Below, piece after piece: positions 54,415-63,142 of a DNA stretch of 64,000 nucleotides. Position 1 is the first letter of the stretch; every line of letters begins with the position of its first letter. The position numbers and the translations under genes are program-made. The stretch covers positions 1-64,000 of the forward strand of contig CAIOZA010000136.1 of NCBI GenBank assembly GCA_903862655.1. Reading direction: 5' to 3'. The stretch is from an uncultured Ignavibacteria bacterium. Lineage in GTDB: Bacteria > Bacteroidota > Ignavibacteria > Kapaibacteriales > UBA2268. The notes beneath the pieces were generated by a model. It was not told the DNA's origin. It saw only the letters and a list, made by a program, of their open reading frames with translations, and did no database searches.

Positions 54415-54957
54415 TTATTTTAACTGTGACCTATAATCATTAATATATTTCAGATACTTACCCGCTATTCCAGTGAATTTATTTAGTTCTTCCGGATAAA
54501 ATTCCTTAATGATTTTGGCTGGAACTCCAGCAACAAGTGTTCCAGATGGTACAACAAAATTTTCTTTTACTAGTGATCCGGCAGCGACTACCGAATTGGT
54601 TTCAATTATGGAACCATCCAGGCAAATTGCACCAATTCCAATAAGACACGAATCCTGAAGAGTACAGCCGTGTAACGTAACTGAATGCCCAACGGAAACG
54701 TCATTACCTATGATCAAAGGATAAAAATCATTCGTTACGTGAAGCATTGACATATCTTGTATATTTGTTCTTTTACCGATTTTGATGAAATGCACATCAC
54801 CGCGTATAACTGTGTTATACCATATTGAGCAATCTTCATCTATTTCTACATCACCTATAATTCTTACTCCATAACATGTGAACGCAGATGGATGCAATTT
54901 GGGGGTTATCCCATTATATGTTATAATTGTTGCATTATTGCCAGATTCATACAGCAT
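54415..54957 (-). CDS. Gamma-carbonic anhydrase-like protein (left-handed beta-helix)
   Basis: A 180-residue YrdA/CaiE-type protein with hexapeptide repeats. The zinc ligands of gamma carbonic anhydrases lie in LHVTNDF, GHSVTLHGCTL, giving three histidines. It is therefore likely a metal-binding gamma-CA homologue, though some relatives have no measurable activity. It is a single gene. Confidence 0.88.
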   Translation of the reverse strand: MLYESGNNATIITYNGITPKLHPSAFTCYGVRIIGDVEIDEDCSIWYNTVIRGDVHFIKIGKRTNIQDMSMLHVTNDFYPLIIGNDVSVGHSVTLHGCTLQDSCLIGIGAICLDGSIIETNSVVAAGSLVKENFVVPSGTLVAGVPAKIIKEFYPEELNKFTGIAGKYLKYINDYRSQLK

Positions 54958-55087
54958 AATTGACCTTTTATATTTATTTTAAGAAAAGAAAAAATAAATT
55001 TAGTTAAATTTTTCTTAAAAATTGACGATTATATGCAACACATACAAATATTTTCAATCAGATTTTATAACATATTCTGAGGTTCTA

Positions 55088-55591
55088 ATGAGCATCGATA
55101 AAATCAAAACGTCTGAAAATCTTGTTTCAGATGAATTATTACAGCTAGTCAGTTTTAATATTGGGGACGAAGAGTTTGGAGTTGATATCCTGAAAGTTCA
55201 GGAAATTAACCGTATGGTACAAGTTACCAGAGTTCCAAACACACCTGATTATGTTCTTGGAGTAATTAATTTAAGAGGAAAAGTAATCCCCATAATTGAT
55301 ATGCGCAATAGATTGGGAATGGCTACAAAGGAATTTGATAAAGATACAAGAATTGTAATAGTTGAGATAGAATTAAAAGTCATAGGTTTTGTGGTCGACG
55401 CCGTCAGCGAAGTTATTCGAATAAATAAAAGTATAACTGAACCACCACCTCCAATGGTAGCTGGAATCGATTCAGAATACATTACTGCTATAGGAAAACT
55501 TGAAGACAGATTGTTGATTCTTCTTGATCTTCGCAAAATTCTTACAGAAGAAGATCACAAATCATTAGGTGATTTAGACAATACAGACTAA
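55088..55591 (+). CDS. CheW-type chemotaxis adaptor
   Basis: A 167-residue CheW from the ATG at 55088 (a TTG start at 55022 is less likely). The core reads QLVSFNIGDEEFGVDILKVQEINR and GVINLRGKVIPIIDMR, then DAVSEVIRI, all characteristic of CheW. CheW links chemoreceptors to CheA, but no CheA, MCP, CheY or flagellar genes are in the window. A terminator at 55736 ends the unit. Confidence 0.9.
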   Translation: MSIDKIKTSENLVSDELLQLVSFNIGDEEFGVDILKVQEINRMVQVTRVPNTPDYVLGVINLRGKVIPIIDMRNRLGMATKEFDKDTRIVIVEIELKVIGFVVDAVSEVIRINKSITEPPPPMVAGIDSEYITAIGKLEDRLLILLDLRKILTEEDHKSLGDLDNTD

Positions 55592-55735
55592 TTTTAATTC
55601 TTAACGAAATGAAAAATCCTGTATAGATACAATTTCTAGATTATTCACAATTGAAATAATTCAAGATGATAAAGCCGTATTGAATTATAAAAATTACTTT
55701 ACGCCTAAAGTTTCTTTAAAATACAATTCAAATTG

Positions 55736-55775
55736 AAAAACTCATCAATAAGCCAATTTACTGATGAGTTTTTTT
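55736..55775. terminator. Rho-independent terminator after cheW
   Basis: AAAAACTCATCA pairs with TGATGAGTTTTT in a 12-bp stem with a 14-base loop and a following T run. It is located between cheW and the convergent nuoF. Confidence 0.85.
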
Positions 55776-55839
55776 CTAATTTACTTTATCATAATTTCAA
55801 TATTTGAATAACAATGAAGTATGTTGATAATCCCTGAAA

Positions 55840-57171
55840 TTAAATATTTTCAACCAACATGTTTCTTGTATTAAGTTTTCCATGAACAACATTTTGAGGG
55901 ACAAAGGTTCTTGATTGCTTGACATGTTTTTCAAACTCAGACCTGAATTTGGTTACAAAACCTCTAACAGGCCATGCAGCAGCGTCTCCAAGAGCGCAGA
56001 TAGTATTGCCTTCGATATTATTCGAAACTGATACTAATAAATCCAGATCTCGAGAACTAGCCTCACCATTATAAATTCTTTTTAGAATTTTTTCAAGCCA
56101 ACCACAGCCTTCGCGGCAAGGAGTACACTGCCCGCAAGATTCATGATGGTAAAAATGTGCAATTCTTAAAGTCAATTTGACTAAGTCTGTATCTTCATCC
56201 ATAACCATTATACCACCTGTGCCGATATGAGTGCCAAAAGGTTTCAATGATTCTTCGTCCATCATTATACCATCAATTTCATCGCCCCTTAAGGGAGGCA
56301 TTGATGATCCGCCTGGTATAACAGCCTTAATTTTTTTATTTCCTGGAATTCCACCACAAACATCATAAATGATATCAGTCAAGAGAGTTCCAGTAGGAAG
56401 CTCATAAACACCAGGTTTATTTATATGACCCGAAACACCAAAAAGGAGAGTTCCTGGATGTTTGGATGCTCCAATTTTCGAATAATTTTCTGCACCTATT
56501 CTGAAAATCTGTGGTACTGTTGCAATGGTCTCTATGTTGTTTACAGTAGTTGGCATGCCCCACAAGCCTTTTTGAGCAGGGAATGGTGGTTTTACCCTGG
56601 GGTATCCGCGATCTCCCTCTAATGAAGACATTAGAGCAGTTTCTTCACCACATACATAAGCTCCGGCTCCCTTATGAAGATAAATATCAATAGAATAATC
56701 ATTCCCAAATGTTTTAGCCATATTTGATCCGATAAAACCTTTTTCGTAGGCTTCATCAATAGCTTTCTGCATGAGGTCGACCCATTTGTGGTATTCGCCT
56801 CGAATGTAAATGTATGCAGCTTTAATATTCATGGCATAACCAGCAATCATAATACCTTCAATTAGCTGTTGTGGGTTATGTTCAAAGATTTGTCGATCTT
56901 TAAATGAACCAGGCTCTGATTCGTCGCCATTGACAGCTAAATACTTAGGTTTATCAGTTCCTTTAGGCATAAATGACCATTTTAATCCGGTAGGAAAACA
57001 TGCTCCACCGCGTCCTCTTAAACCCGATTTTTTCACTTCATTTGTCACTCCATCAGGGGATAAAGAAATCGCTCTTTTGTATCCCTCATAGCCACCATTT
57101 GCAATATAAATGTTGATATCTGACAGATTATCAATTTCGGGTAATAGAATTTTTTGGAAATTTGGTATCAT
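55840..57171 (-). CDS. nuoF: NADH-quinone oxidoreductase subunit NuoF
   Basis: A 443-residue flavoprotein, the NADH-oxidising subunit of complex I or of NADH-linked hydrogenases. The NADH/FMN site is GRGGACFPTGLKWS, and the FMN region AGAYVCGEETALMSSLEG. The 4Fe-4S ligands are in ESCGQCTPCREG plus NTICALGDAA. No nuoE, nuoG or other nuo genes are near; the gene is flanked by valS and cheW. The length (443) fits NuoF without additional fused domains. Confidence 0.93.
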   Translation of the reverse strand: MIPNFQKILLPEIDNLSDINIYIANGGYEGYKRAISLSPDGVTNEVKKSGLRGRGGACFPTGLKWSFMPKGTDKPKYLAVNGDESEPGSFKDRQIFEHNPQQLIEGIMIAGYAMNIKAAYIYIRGEYHKWVDLMQKAIDEAYEKGFIGSNMAKTFGNDYSIDIYLHKGAGAYVCGEETALMSSLEGDRGYPRVKPPFPAQKGLWGMPTTVNNIETIATVPQIFRIGAENYSKIGASKHPGTLLFGVSGHINKPGVYELPTGTLLTDIIYDVCGGIPGNKKIKAVIPGGSSMPPLRGDEIDGIMMDEESLKPFGTHIGTGGIMVMDEDTDLVKLTLRIAHFYHHESCGQCTPCREGCGWLEKILKRIYNGEASSRDLDLLVSVSNNIEGNTICALGDAAAWPVRGFVTKFRSEFEKHVKQSRTFVPQNVVHGKLNTRNMLVENI

Positions 57172-57216
57172 AATTATCTCAATTGAATTGTAAATTTTTG
57201 TTTAAAAATAATAATT

Positions 57217-59910
57217 CTAATTCAAACTTTCAAGATTTGTTTTATTTTTAATTAATGTTTCTTTCATACTTTCAAGTTTTTCCTTCTCATAAGCTATAAC
57301 ACTCGGAGGAGCCTTATCTACAAAATTCGAATTGCTTAGCTTAGCCTCGGAGCCTTTGATGTTCCTTTCAAATCTCTCGATTTCTTTAAGTAATCGCTCT
57401 TTTTCCTTAGCTGTATCGACATTTCCTTCAAGTATCAAATAAATTTCAATGTCTCTTACAACTGAAGCTATTGTATTTTCTCCTTTTGTATAATTAGTAA
57501 TTATATCTAAATTTGAAGCTCTGGCAAAATTTGAAATAACTTTTTTTAATTCGTTTAGAAGAACCAGTAAGCTTTCATTTTGAGTAGCAATGATTAATGG
57601 AATTTTAACCGAGTGATTAATATTAAGTTCAGATCTTAATTTGCGAATTTCTTCAATAAGTTTTTGGAATAACGATATACTACTTTCAATATCAGAATCA
57701 ATCATACTTTTATCTGCAATTGGATAATCCAACTGGCTTATACTAACAACATCGCTAACTTTATTTGTCAGATGGTATATTTCTTCTGATATGAATGGCA
57801 TTATTGGATGAATCAGCTTTAAAATATCATCATAAATTTTTAATGCAAAATTTACTAATCTTGATTTATAGGCATCATTATCGGAATCGTAGAACTGAAT
57901 TTTAAAAATTTCTACGTACCAATCACAGAAATCTCTCCAGATAAAATCGTATAAAATCTTAGAATAATCATTAACTTTAAAATCATTCAAAGCTTTGTCG
58001 ATTTCGTCAATTGTTGTATTGAATCTTGATAAAATCCATTTATCTGCTGTTGATAGAATATCAAGTGAGTTGTCATCAATAGTTGTCAATTCTGATTTTT
58101 TCATCAATAAGAATCTACCAGCATTCCAAATTTTATTTGCGAAGTTTCGGCCTATTTCCATTGAAGGTATGTCTTGAGCCGTAACATCGACATCCATCTT
58201 AACATCTTGGCCAAGAGGTGAAAGATAAAGCATAGTGAATCGAACTGCATCAGCGCCGTATTTTTTTATTATTTCAAGCGGATCAGGAGAATTACCAAGT
58301 GATTTGGACAGTTTTCTTCCAATACCATCTCGAATAGTACTTGTAAAATAGACATTTTTAAAAGGAACTTGATCGATGAATTTCTCATTTGCAATAATCA
58401 TTCTTGCCACCCAGAAGAATATAATATCTGGGGCTGTAACCAATAGGTCTGTAGCCATGAACTTTTTCATATCGGAGGTGGAATCCTTAGTACCATCTTC
58501 CATCCATCTCATTGTTGTAAGGGGCCATAACCACGATGAAAACCAAGTATCTAGAACATCACTATCTTGCACTAAGGGATGATCCATTGTCAATCCCATT
58601 TTAGTCCTTGCTTCAGATTCGTCATGTGCTGCAACAAATTTACCTTCTGTGGTATAGTAAACTGGAATACGATGTCCCCACCATAACTGACGAGATATAC
58701 ACCAATCCCGAATATTTGTCATCCAATGTTCATATGTTTTTATCCAATGATTTGGATGAAACTTTACTTCACCATCTATAACTACTTTCAAAGCTTTCTG
58801 AGCAAGAGGCTGCATTTTAACAAACCATTGGTCTGAAAGATATGGTTCTACTGGCTCTCCACCACGTTGCGAGAAGCCTACATTATGTGAATAATCTTCA
58901 ATTTTTTCTATAAGGTCAAATTCTTTTAGCTTTGATATTATGCTTTTCCTTGCTTCAAACCTGTCAACTCCATTATATTCTCCTGTAATCTCATTCAAAG
59001 TTCCATTTGGGTTTATTGAATTTATCATTTGTAAATTATGGAGTAAACCAACTTCAAAGTCATTAGTATCATGAGCCGGAGTAATCTTGACACAACCTGT
59101 TCCAAATGCTGGATCGGCATAATCATCAGCAATAATTGATATTTCTCTATTAACCAATGGAACAATAACTTTAAGACCAATTAAATGTTTGAATCGTTCA
59201 TCATTTGGATTAACAGCCACTGCGACATCACCAAAAATTGTTTCAGGTCTGACTGTTGCAACTGACAAATATTCTCTGGGATTATCAACAAATCTATATC
59301 GCATAGTGTACAAATGTTCGTTTACTTCCCGAAATTCAACTTCCTCATCGGACAAAGCTGTTTGTGAAAGGGGAGACCAGTTTATAATTCTTTTCCCTTT
59401 ATAAATTAGTCCCTCATCAAACAATTGGATAAAAACTTCTTTAACAGCATTTGATGCGTGATCATCTAATGTAAAAATTGTTCTTGACCAGTCACAGGAT
59501 ATACCTAATGTTTTTAATTGTTTGATGATTATTTCACCATATTTTTCTTTCCAGTCCCATACATGTTCTAGAAACTTTTCTCTTCCTAGATCATGTCTCG
59601 AAATATTTTTTGATTGAAGTTCCTTTTCTACTCTTGCTTGAGTTGCAATACCTGCATGGTCAGTACCTGGAAACCAGCAAACTTCAAAACCCTGCATTCT
59701 TTTTCTTCTTATATAGAGATCCTGTAAGGTATGATTCAAAACATGGCCAAAATGGAGTATACCTGTTACATTTGGAGGAGGCATCAAGATTGAATATGAT
59801 GGTTTATCTGATTTATTATCAGCTTTGTAGATGTTGTTATTTTGCCATATATCATACCATTTTGATTCGGCAACCTTAGGTTCATATGTTTTTGGAAATT
59901 CGTCTATCAT
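57217..59910 (-). CDS. valS: Valyl-tRNA synthetase
   Basis: A class I tRNA synthetase of 897 residues from the ATG at 59910 (an upstream ATG at 59937 adds nine unlikely hydrophobic residues). HIGH appears as HFGH in PPPNVTGILHFGHVLNH and KMSKS as KLSKSLGN. The CP1 editing domain has TVRPETIFGDVAVAV. A C-terminal coiled coil ends the protein. It lies 45 bases upstream of nuoF in the same direction. Confidence 0.97.
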   Translation of the reverse strand: MIDEFPKTYEPKVAESKWYDIWQNNNIYKADNKSDKPSYSILMPPPNVTGILHFGHVLNHTLQDLYIRRKRMQGFEVCWFPGTDHAGIATQARVEKELQSKNISRHDLGREKFLEHVWDWKEKYGEIIIKQLKTLGISCDWSRTIFTLDDHASNAVKEVFIQLFDEGLIYKGKRIINWSPLSQTALSDEEVEFREVNEHLYTMRYRFVDNPREYLSVATVRPETIFGDVAVAVNPNDERFKHLIGLKVIVPLVNREISIIADDYADPAFGTGCVKITPAHDTNDFEVGLLHNLQMINSINPNGTLNEITGEYNGVDRFEARKSIISKLKEFDLIEKIEDYSHNVGFSQRGGEPVEPYLSDQWFVKMQPLAQKALKVVIDGEVKFHPNHWIKTYEHWMTNIRDWCISRQLWWGHRIPVYYTTEGKFVAAHDESEARTKMGLTMDHPLVQDSDVLDTWFSSWLWPLTTMRWMEDGTKDSTSDMKKFMATDLLVTAPDIIFFWVARMIIANEKFIDQVPFKNVYFTSTIRDGIGRKLSKSLGNSPDPLEIIKKYGADAVRFTMLYLSPLGQDVKMDVDVTAQDIPSMEIGRNFANKIWNAGRFLLMKKSELTTIDDNSLDILSTADKWILSRFNTTIDEIDKALNDFKVNDYSKILYDFIWRDFCDWYVEIFKIQFYDSDNDAYKSRLVNFALKIYDDILKLIHPIMPFISEEIYHLTNKVSDVVSISQLDYPIADKSMIDSDIESSISLFQKLIEEIRKLRSELNINHSVKIPLIIATQNESLLVLLNELKKVISNFARASNLDIITNYTKGENTIASVVRDIEIYLILEGNVDTAKEKERLLKEIERFERNIKGSEAKLSNSNFVDKAPPSVIAYEKEKLESMKETLIKNKTNLESLN

Positions 59911-60077
59911 AATTATAACAATATTTGTAAACAGCAAAGATTAAAGAACATCAAAATTAATAATTTTTAGTGTATTTACATAATTAGAGTGCCTTTATAA
60001 GAAAATTAATCATTTTAACCAACATCCCAAAAAATATTTAATAATTCTTGTAACAAAAAGTGGAGTAATAGCATTAC

Positions 60078-60085
60078 TATTTTTG
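60078..60085 (+). promoter_or_regulatory. Candidate -7 element TATTTTTG upstream of the T9SS cargo gene
   Basis: TATTTTTG matches TAnnTTTG and lies about 60 bases before the ATG at 60146. A TTG at 60048-60050 is 27 bases upstream, longer than the ideal 19-20. Confidence 0.3.
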
Positions 60086-60145
60086 TATCACAGGAAAACA
60101 AATTTTAAAATTATTCTAAAATTTAAACATCATTTCGGAGGTAAT

Positions 60146-62716
60146 ATGAAAAGAACTATTATGACATTGATTGCAGTGTTGGGATTTATTGGATGCCTTA
60201 GCACAGCAATCGCGCAACAAGAGAAGCCTCTTCCACCAACTGATTTTTCGATGACAAAAATGTCTGATGGTAAAGATGGAACAACTTTTCTTCTAAAATT
60301 CAAAGTTGCCCAACAGGGAACTGTACCTAACGCTTTTCAGGTATATCAGGCACCAGGCAAAACCGATAGTAAAACAAATTTCAGAGTTATCAGGTCAATG
60401 AATGCTGAGCATAACAACACTGAATATAGTTTTATTATGGCATTTGGACCAGGTCAATCTTCATTCTTTGTGACTTCTGGTCTAAAACAAAATGGTGCTT
60501 TTCTTGAAAGTGATCCTAGCAATTTTGTATATCTGACAGTAGAAGGCAACAACCAACAAATGATTAACATCGTTTCAAAACCTGAACATGACGGAAAAGC
60601 AATAACTGATACTGTATGGCAGTATCAGTTGAAAGCTGAAGCTAACTTTCAAACAACAATTAATTATGCATTTGATGGTACAGTTCCTGATGGCTTGACA
60701 ATTGATCAGTCAACAGGTTTAGTCTCATGGACACCAACAACACTTGGTGTTTTTGAATTCAAGGTAAAAGCATATTCTGTAGAATCACCAAATATATTTG
60801 CAATTCAGCCATTGAGAATAACTGTTGTCAATAGTGATGACGGAAAGCCACCTGTAGCTTGTGCAAAAATCAATGGTGTTATCAAATTTGAAGATGGTAC
60901 CACTGCAACCGAAGGAGAAATTAAGATTTGGTTAGTTTTAAATAAGGTACCACAACGTATTCTTTTCGAAGCAAAAATTGGTGTTGATGGCACTTATTCA
61001 ATAGATGTTCCAACTGGCGATTATATAGTTATGGCCGAAGGAAGTACGTTTTTTAGAAAATACTGGGAAAATACTAACGAATTAAAAGATGCTATTGTTA
61101 TTTCTGTAGCTTGTAGTACGAAAACTGAAATCAATCTAACAGTTATTAAAAGAACAGATGATAAGCATCCAGTACCTTGCTCTAAAATTAGTGGTACAAT
61201 TAAATTTGATGACACTACACCTGTAACAGCTGGTTTTGTAAAAGCATGGGTTGTTAATAACAGCAATAAAGATTATCCAAAATTTGATGCAAAAATTGCT
61301 CAGGATGGTTCTTATTCATTAGACGTTCCTGCGGGTAATTATATACTTATGGTTGACGGTCCGTCTTTCTTAAGAGAATATTGGGAGAATACAAACGATA
61401 TTAAAGCAGCTACCACAATTACAGTTGCTTGCAACACAACAAACGAGTTCAATTTCGCAGTAACAAAGAAAGTAGAACCAGTTAAATACAAAGTCTCGGG
61501 TACCGTTATTGATGCAGCAACTAATGCTCCATTGCTCGCAGTAGTTGGATTCACTCCAAATGGCAATAATGGGAATGGAATTGATAATAGAAATCTTTCA
61601 GTCAGAACTGACAAAGATGGTAAATATACTATTGAATTATCTAATGCCTTCACTTATACAGCATTTGCAAGACCTGCTGAAATCGGTATGGGATATTATG
61701 GACAATATTTTGATCATGTATCAAGTGTTCTTGAAGCTTCAACATTGGTTTTATCAGCTGACAGAACAGATATAAATTTCGGATTAGTTTCTGTACAAAC
61801 AGGCGAAAAAGGTAAATTAAGTGGTGTTGTACTTGATTCAAATAAAATTGGATTGGTCTCACAGGTAGTTGCGTACTTAATAGATTCTCAAAATAATAGC
61901 GATAAGAAATTTATTTATAAAGTGACTGCAACTTCAGACGCAAACGGCAACTTTACTCTCGATAATCTTGTATATGGAAATTATGTAATTTTCTCAGCAC
62001 CTGATATCAAAGATTGGATTCCAGGATACCTTGTTGATGGAAAAATTGTCAGCAAAAGCTGGAAGGATGCAACTGTTGTGGTTATCGACATAGCTGAAAA
62101 CGGATCAATTACTGTCAATCATGCTGCAAAACATGAACATGGTATAGCACATATCAAAGGTAGAGTTAAAGAAGGTCATCATCAGTTATTTAATGCTAAT
62201 GGTAATTCTAATTTAGTTGACACTTATGTCCCCGGAACAGTACTCTATGTATATTCAAGCTCAGGTGAAGTAATTGATTTCGCAATTGCAGATGCTGACG
62301 GAAATTATTTAATGCAGGGTTTGAGCGAAGGTACAAACACATTGCTGGCTGATAAAGTCGGATATGATCCTTCTATAACCAACGTAACTACTGATTATAA
62401 AGCAAACCGCGATGTTACAGCTGATGTTCTCTTGCTTGCTCAAGTTGAAGCCAGTGTCAACGATATTATAACAATAGGAGTTTCTGTCTATCCTAATCCA
62501 GCAAATGATGTGGTCAATGTGCAGCTCGCAGAGAATTCAAATGTAACTTCAGTCGAATTAATTGATTTATCAGGAGCATTCAGGGTACAGCCAGCCTATA
62601 ATCTTTCAAATGGAATTGTCACAATTCAGCTAAATGAATTAGGAACAGGAATCTATCTGATGAGTATTGAAACAGGGAACTCATCAATAAGAGTGCCAGT
62701 CGTAATAGCTCGTTAA
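60146..62716 (+). CDS. Large secreted surface protein with a type IX secretion sorting domain
   Basis: An 856-residue protein from the ATG at 60146, with a good SD (CGGAGGTAATATG) and a signal peptide (MTLIAVLGFIGCLSTAIAQ). The order is: an N-terminal beta domain, a putative Ig domain (GLTIDQSTGLVSWTPTTLGVF), two ~105-residue repeats with paired Cys (CAKINGVIKFEDG... and CSKISGTIKFDDT...), carboxypeptidase-regulatory-like domains (YKVSGTVIDAATNAPL, GKLSGVVLDSN, AHIKGRVKEG), and a Por-type T9SS tail (VSVYPNPANDVVNV ... GIYLMSIETG). It is probably attached to or released from the cell surface; the ligand is unknown. Confidence 0.85.
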   Translation: MKRTIMTLIAVLGFIGCLSTAIAQQEKPLPPTDFSMTKMSDGKDGTTFLLKFKVAQQGTVPNAFQVYQAPGKTDSKTNFRVIRSMNAEHNNTEYSFIMAFGPGQSSFFVTSGLKQNGAFLESDPSNFVYLTVEGNNQQMINIVSKPEHDGKAITDTVWQYQLKAEANFQTTINYAFDGTVPDGLTIDQSTGLVSWTPTTLGVFEFKVKAYSVESPNIFAIQPLRITVVNSDDGKPPVACAKINGVIKFEDGTTATEGEIKIWLVLNKVPQRILFEAKIGVDGTYSIDVPTGDYIVMAEGSTFFRKYWENTNELKDAIVISVACSTKTEINLTVIKRTDDKHPVPCSKISGTIKFDDTTPVTAGFVKAWVVNNSNKDYPKFDAKIAQDGSYSLDVPAGNYILMVDGPSFLREYWENTNDIKAATTITVACNTTNEFNFAVTKKVEPVKYKVSGTVIDAATNAPLLAVVGFTPNGNNGNGIDNRNLSVRTDKDGKYTIELSNAFTYTAFARPAEIGMGYYGQYFDHVSSVLEASTLVLSADRTDINFGLVSVQTGEKGKLSGVVLDSNKIGLVSQVVAYLIDSQNNSDKKFIYKVTATSDANGNFTLDNLVYGNYVIFSAPDIKDWIPGYLVDGKIVSKSWKDATVVVIDIAENGSITVNHAAKHEHGIAHIKGRVKEGHHQLFNANGNSNLVDTYVPGTVLYVYSSSGEVIDFAIADADGNYLMQGLSEGTNTLLADKVGYDPSITNVTTDYKANRDVTADVLLLAQVEASVNDIITIGVSVYPNPANDVVNVQLAENSNVTSVELIDLSGAFRVQPAYNLSNGIVTIQLNELGTGIYLMSIETGNSSIRVPVVIAR

Positions 62717-62734
62717 TCGAACGATAATTTAAGA

Positions 62735-62770
62735 ATTGCCACCTGTACAGAGCGGGTGGCATTTCTTTTT
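62735..62770 (+). terminator. Terminator after the T9SS cargo gene
   Basis: TGCCACC / GGTGGCA makes a 7-bp GC-rich stem with an 11-base loop, then TTTCTTTTT. It lies 18 bases past the stop at 62716. Confidence 0.75.
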
Positions 62771-62782
62771 GTGCTTACAGCA

Positions 62783-62813
62783 TTGTTAAAATCAAATTTA
62801 TTCGTAAATTTGC
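62783..62813 (+). promoter_or_regulatory. Bacteroidota-type promoter of tRNA-Leu
   Basis: TTG (62783-62785), a 19-base spacer and TAAATTTGC (62805-62813) match TTG-N19-TAnnTTTGC closely. The tRNA 5' end follows 13 bases later. Confidence 0.65.
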
Positions 62814-62826
62814 AGACTATCATCAA

Positions 62827-62910
62827 GCCCGGATGGCGAAATTGGCAGACGCGCTACATTCAGGGTGTAGTGAGGGCAACCTCGTGCAAGTTCAAGTCTT
62901 GTTCCGGGCA
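62827..62910 (+). tRNA. tRNA-Leu (anticodon CAG)
   Basis: An 84-base class II tRNA. The acceptor GCCCGGA/TCCGGGC pairs perfectly with discriminator A. The anticodon arm CTACA-TTCAGGG-TGTAG gives CAG. A long variable arm and the T arm GCAAG-TTCAAGT-CTTGT complete it. CCA is not encoded. Confidence 0.96.
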
Positions 62911-62918
62911 CTTACTTA

Positions 62919-62950
62919 AAAAATAAGACAGTTACGACTGTCTTATTTTA
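62919..62950 (+). terminator. Terminator after tRNA-Leu
   Basis: AAAATAAGACAGT / ACTGTCTTATTTT forms a 13-bp stem with a TACG loop, 10 bases after the tRNA. Confidence 0.8.
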
Positions 62951-62977
62951 GCTTTTAGCATACCCTAATTTATATGT

Positions 62978-62997
62978 CCACGTACACCCCACGTACA
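62978..62997. repeat. Tandem direct repeat CCACGTACA
   Basis: CCACGTACA occurs at 62978-62986 and again at 62989-62997, 11 bases apart (CCACGTACAcCCCACGTACA pattern). It lies about 70 bases downstream of tRNA-Leu, in the gap before an unrecognised ORF. Confidence 0.55.
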
Positions 62998-63142
62998 AAT
63001 CTGAAATAGTTTCAAAAAAGCGTAGTTCTGAACACACTATCAAGGGACGTTAGAATTTTAAAAATAAACATTCATGCAAACAATTATATTTATGATATTA
63101 TTAAATAATCAGTTATTTTTATTTTTTTTAAAATAAGAAAAC

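Noticed and set aside
57217-59910. Several long plus-strand open frames antisense to valS and other minus-strand genes
   Set aside because: They are shadows of strongly supported coding frames, with no ribosome binding sites or family features.
62978-62997. Start of a CRISPR array
   Set aside because: There are only two 9-base copies with a 2-base gap; no repeat-spacer pattern and no cas genes exist in the window.
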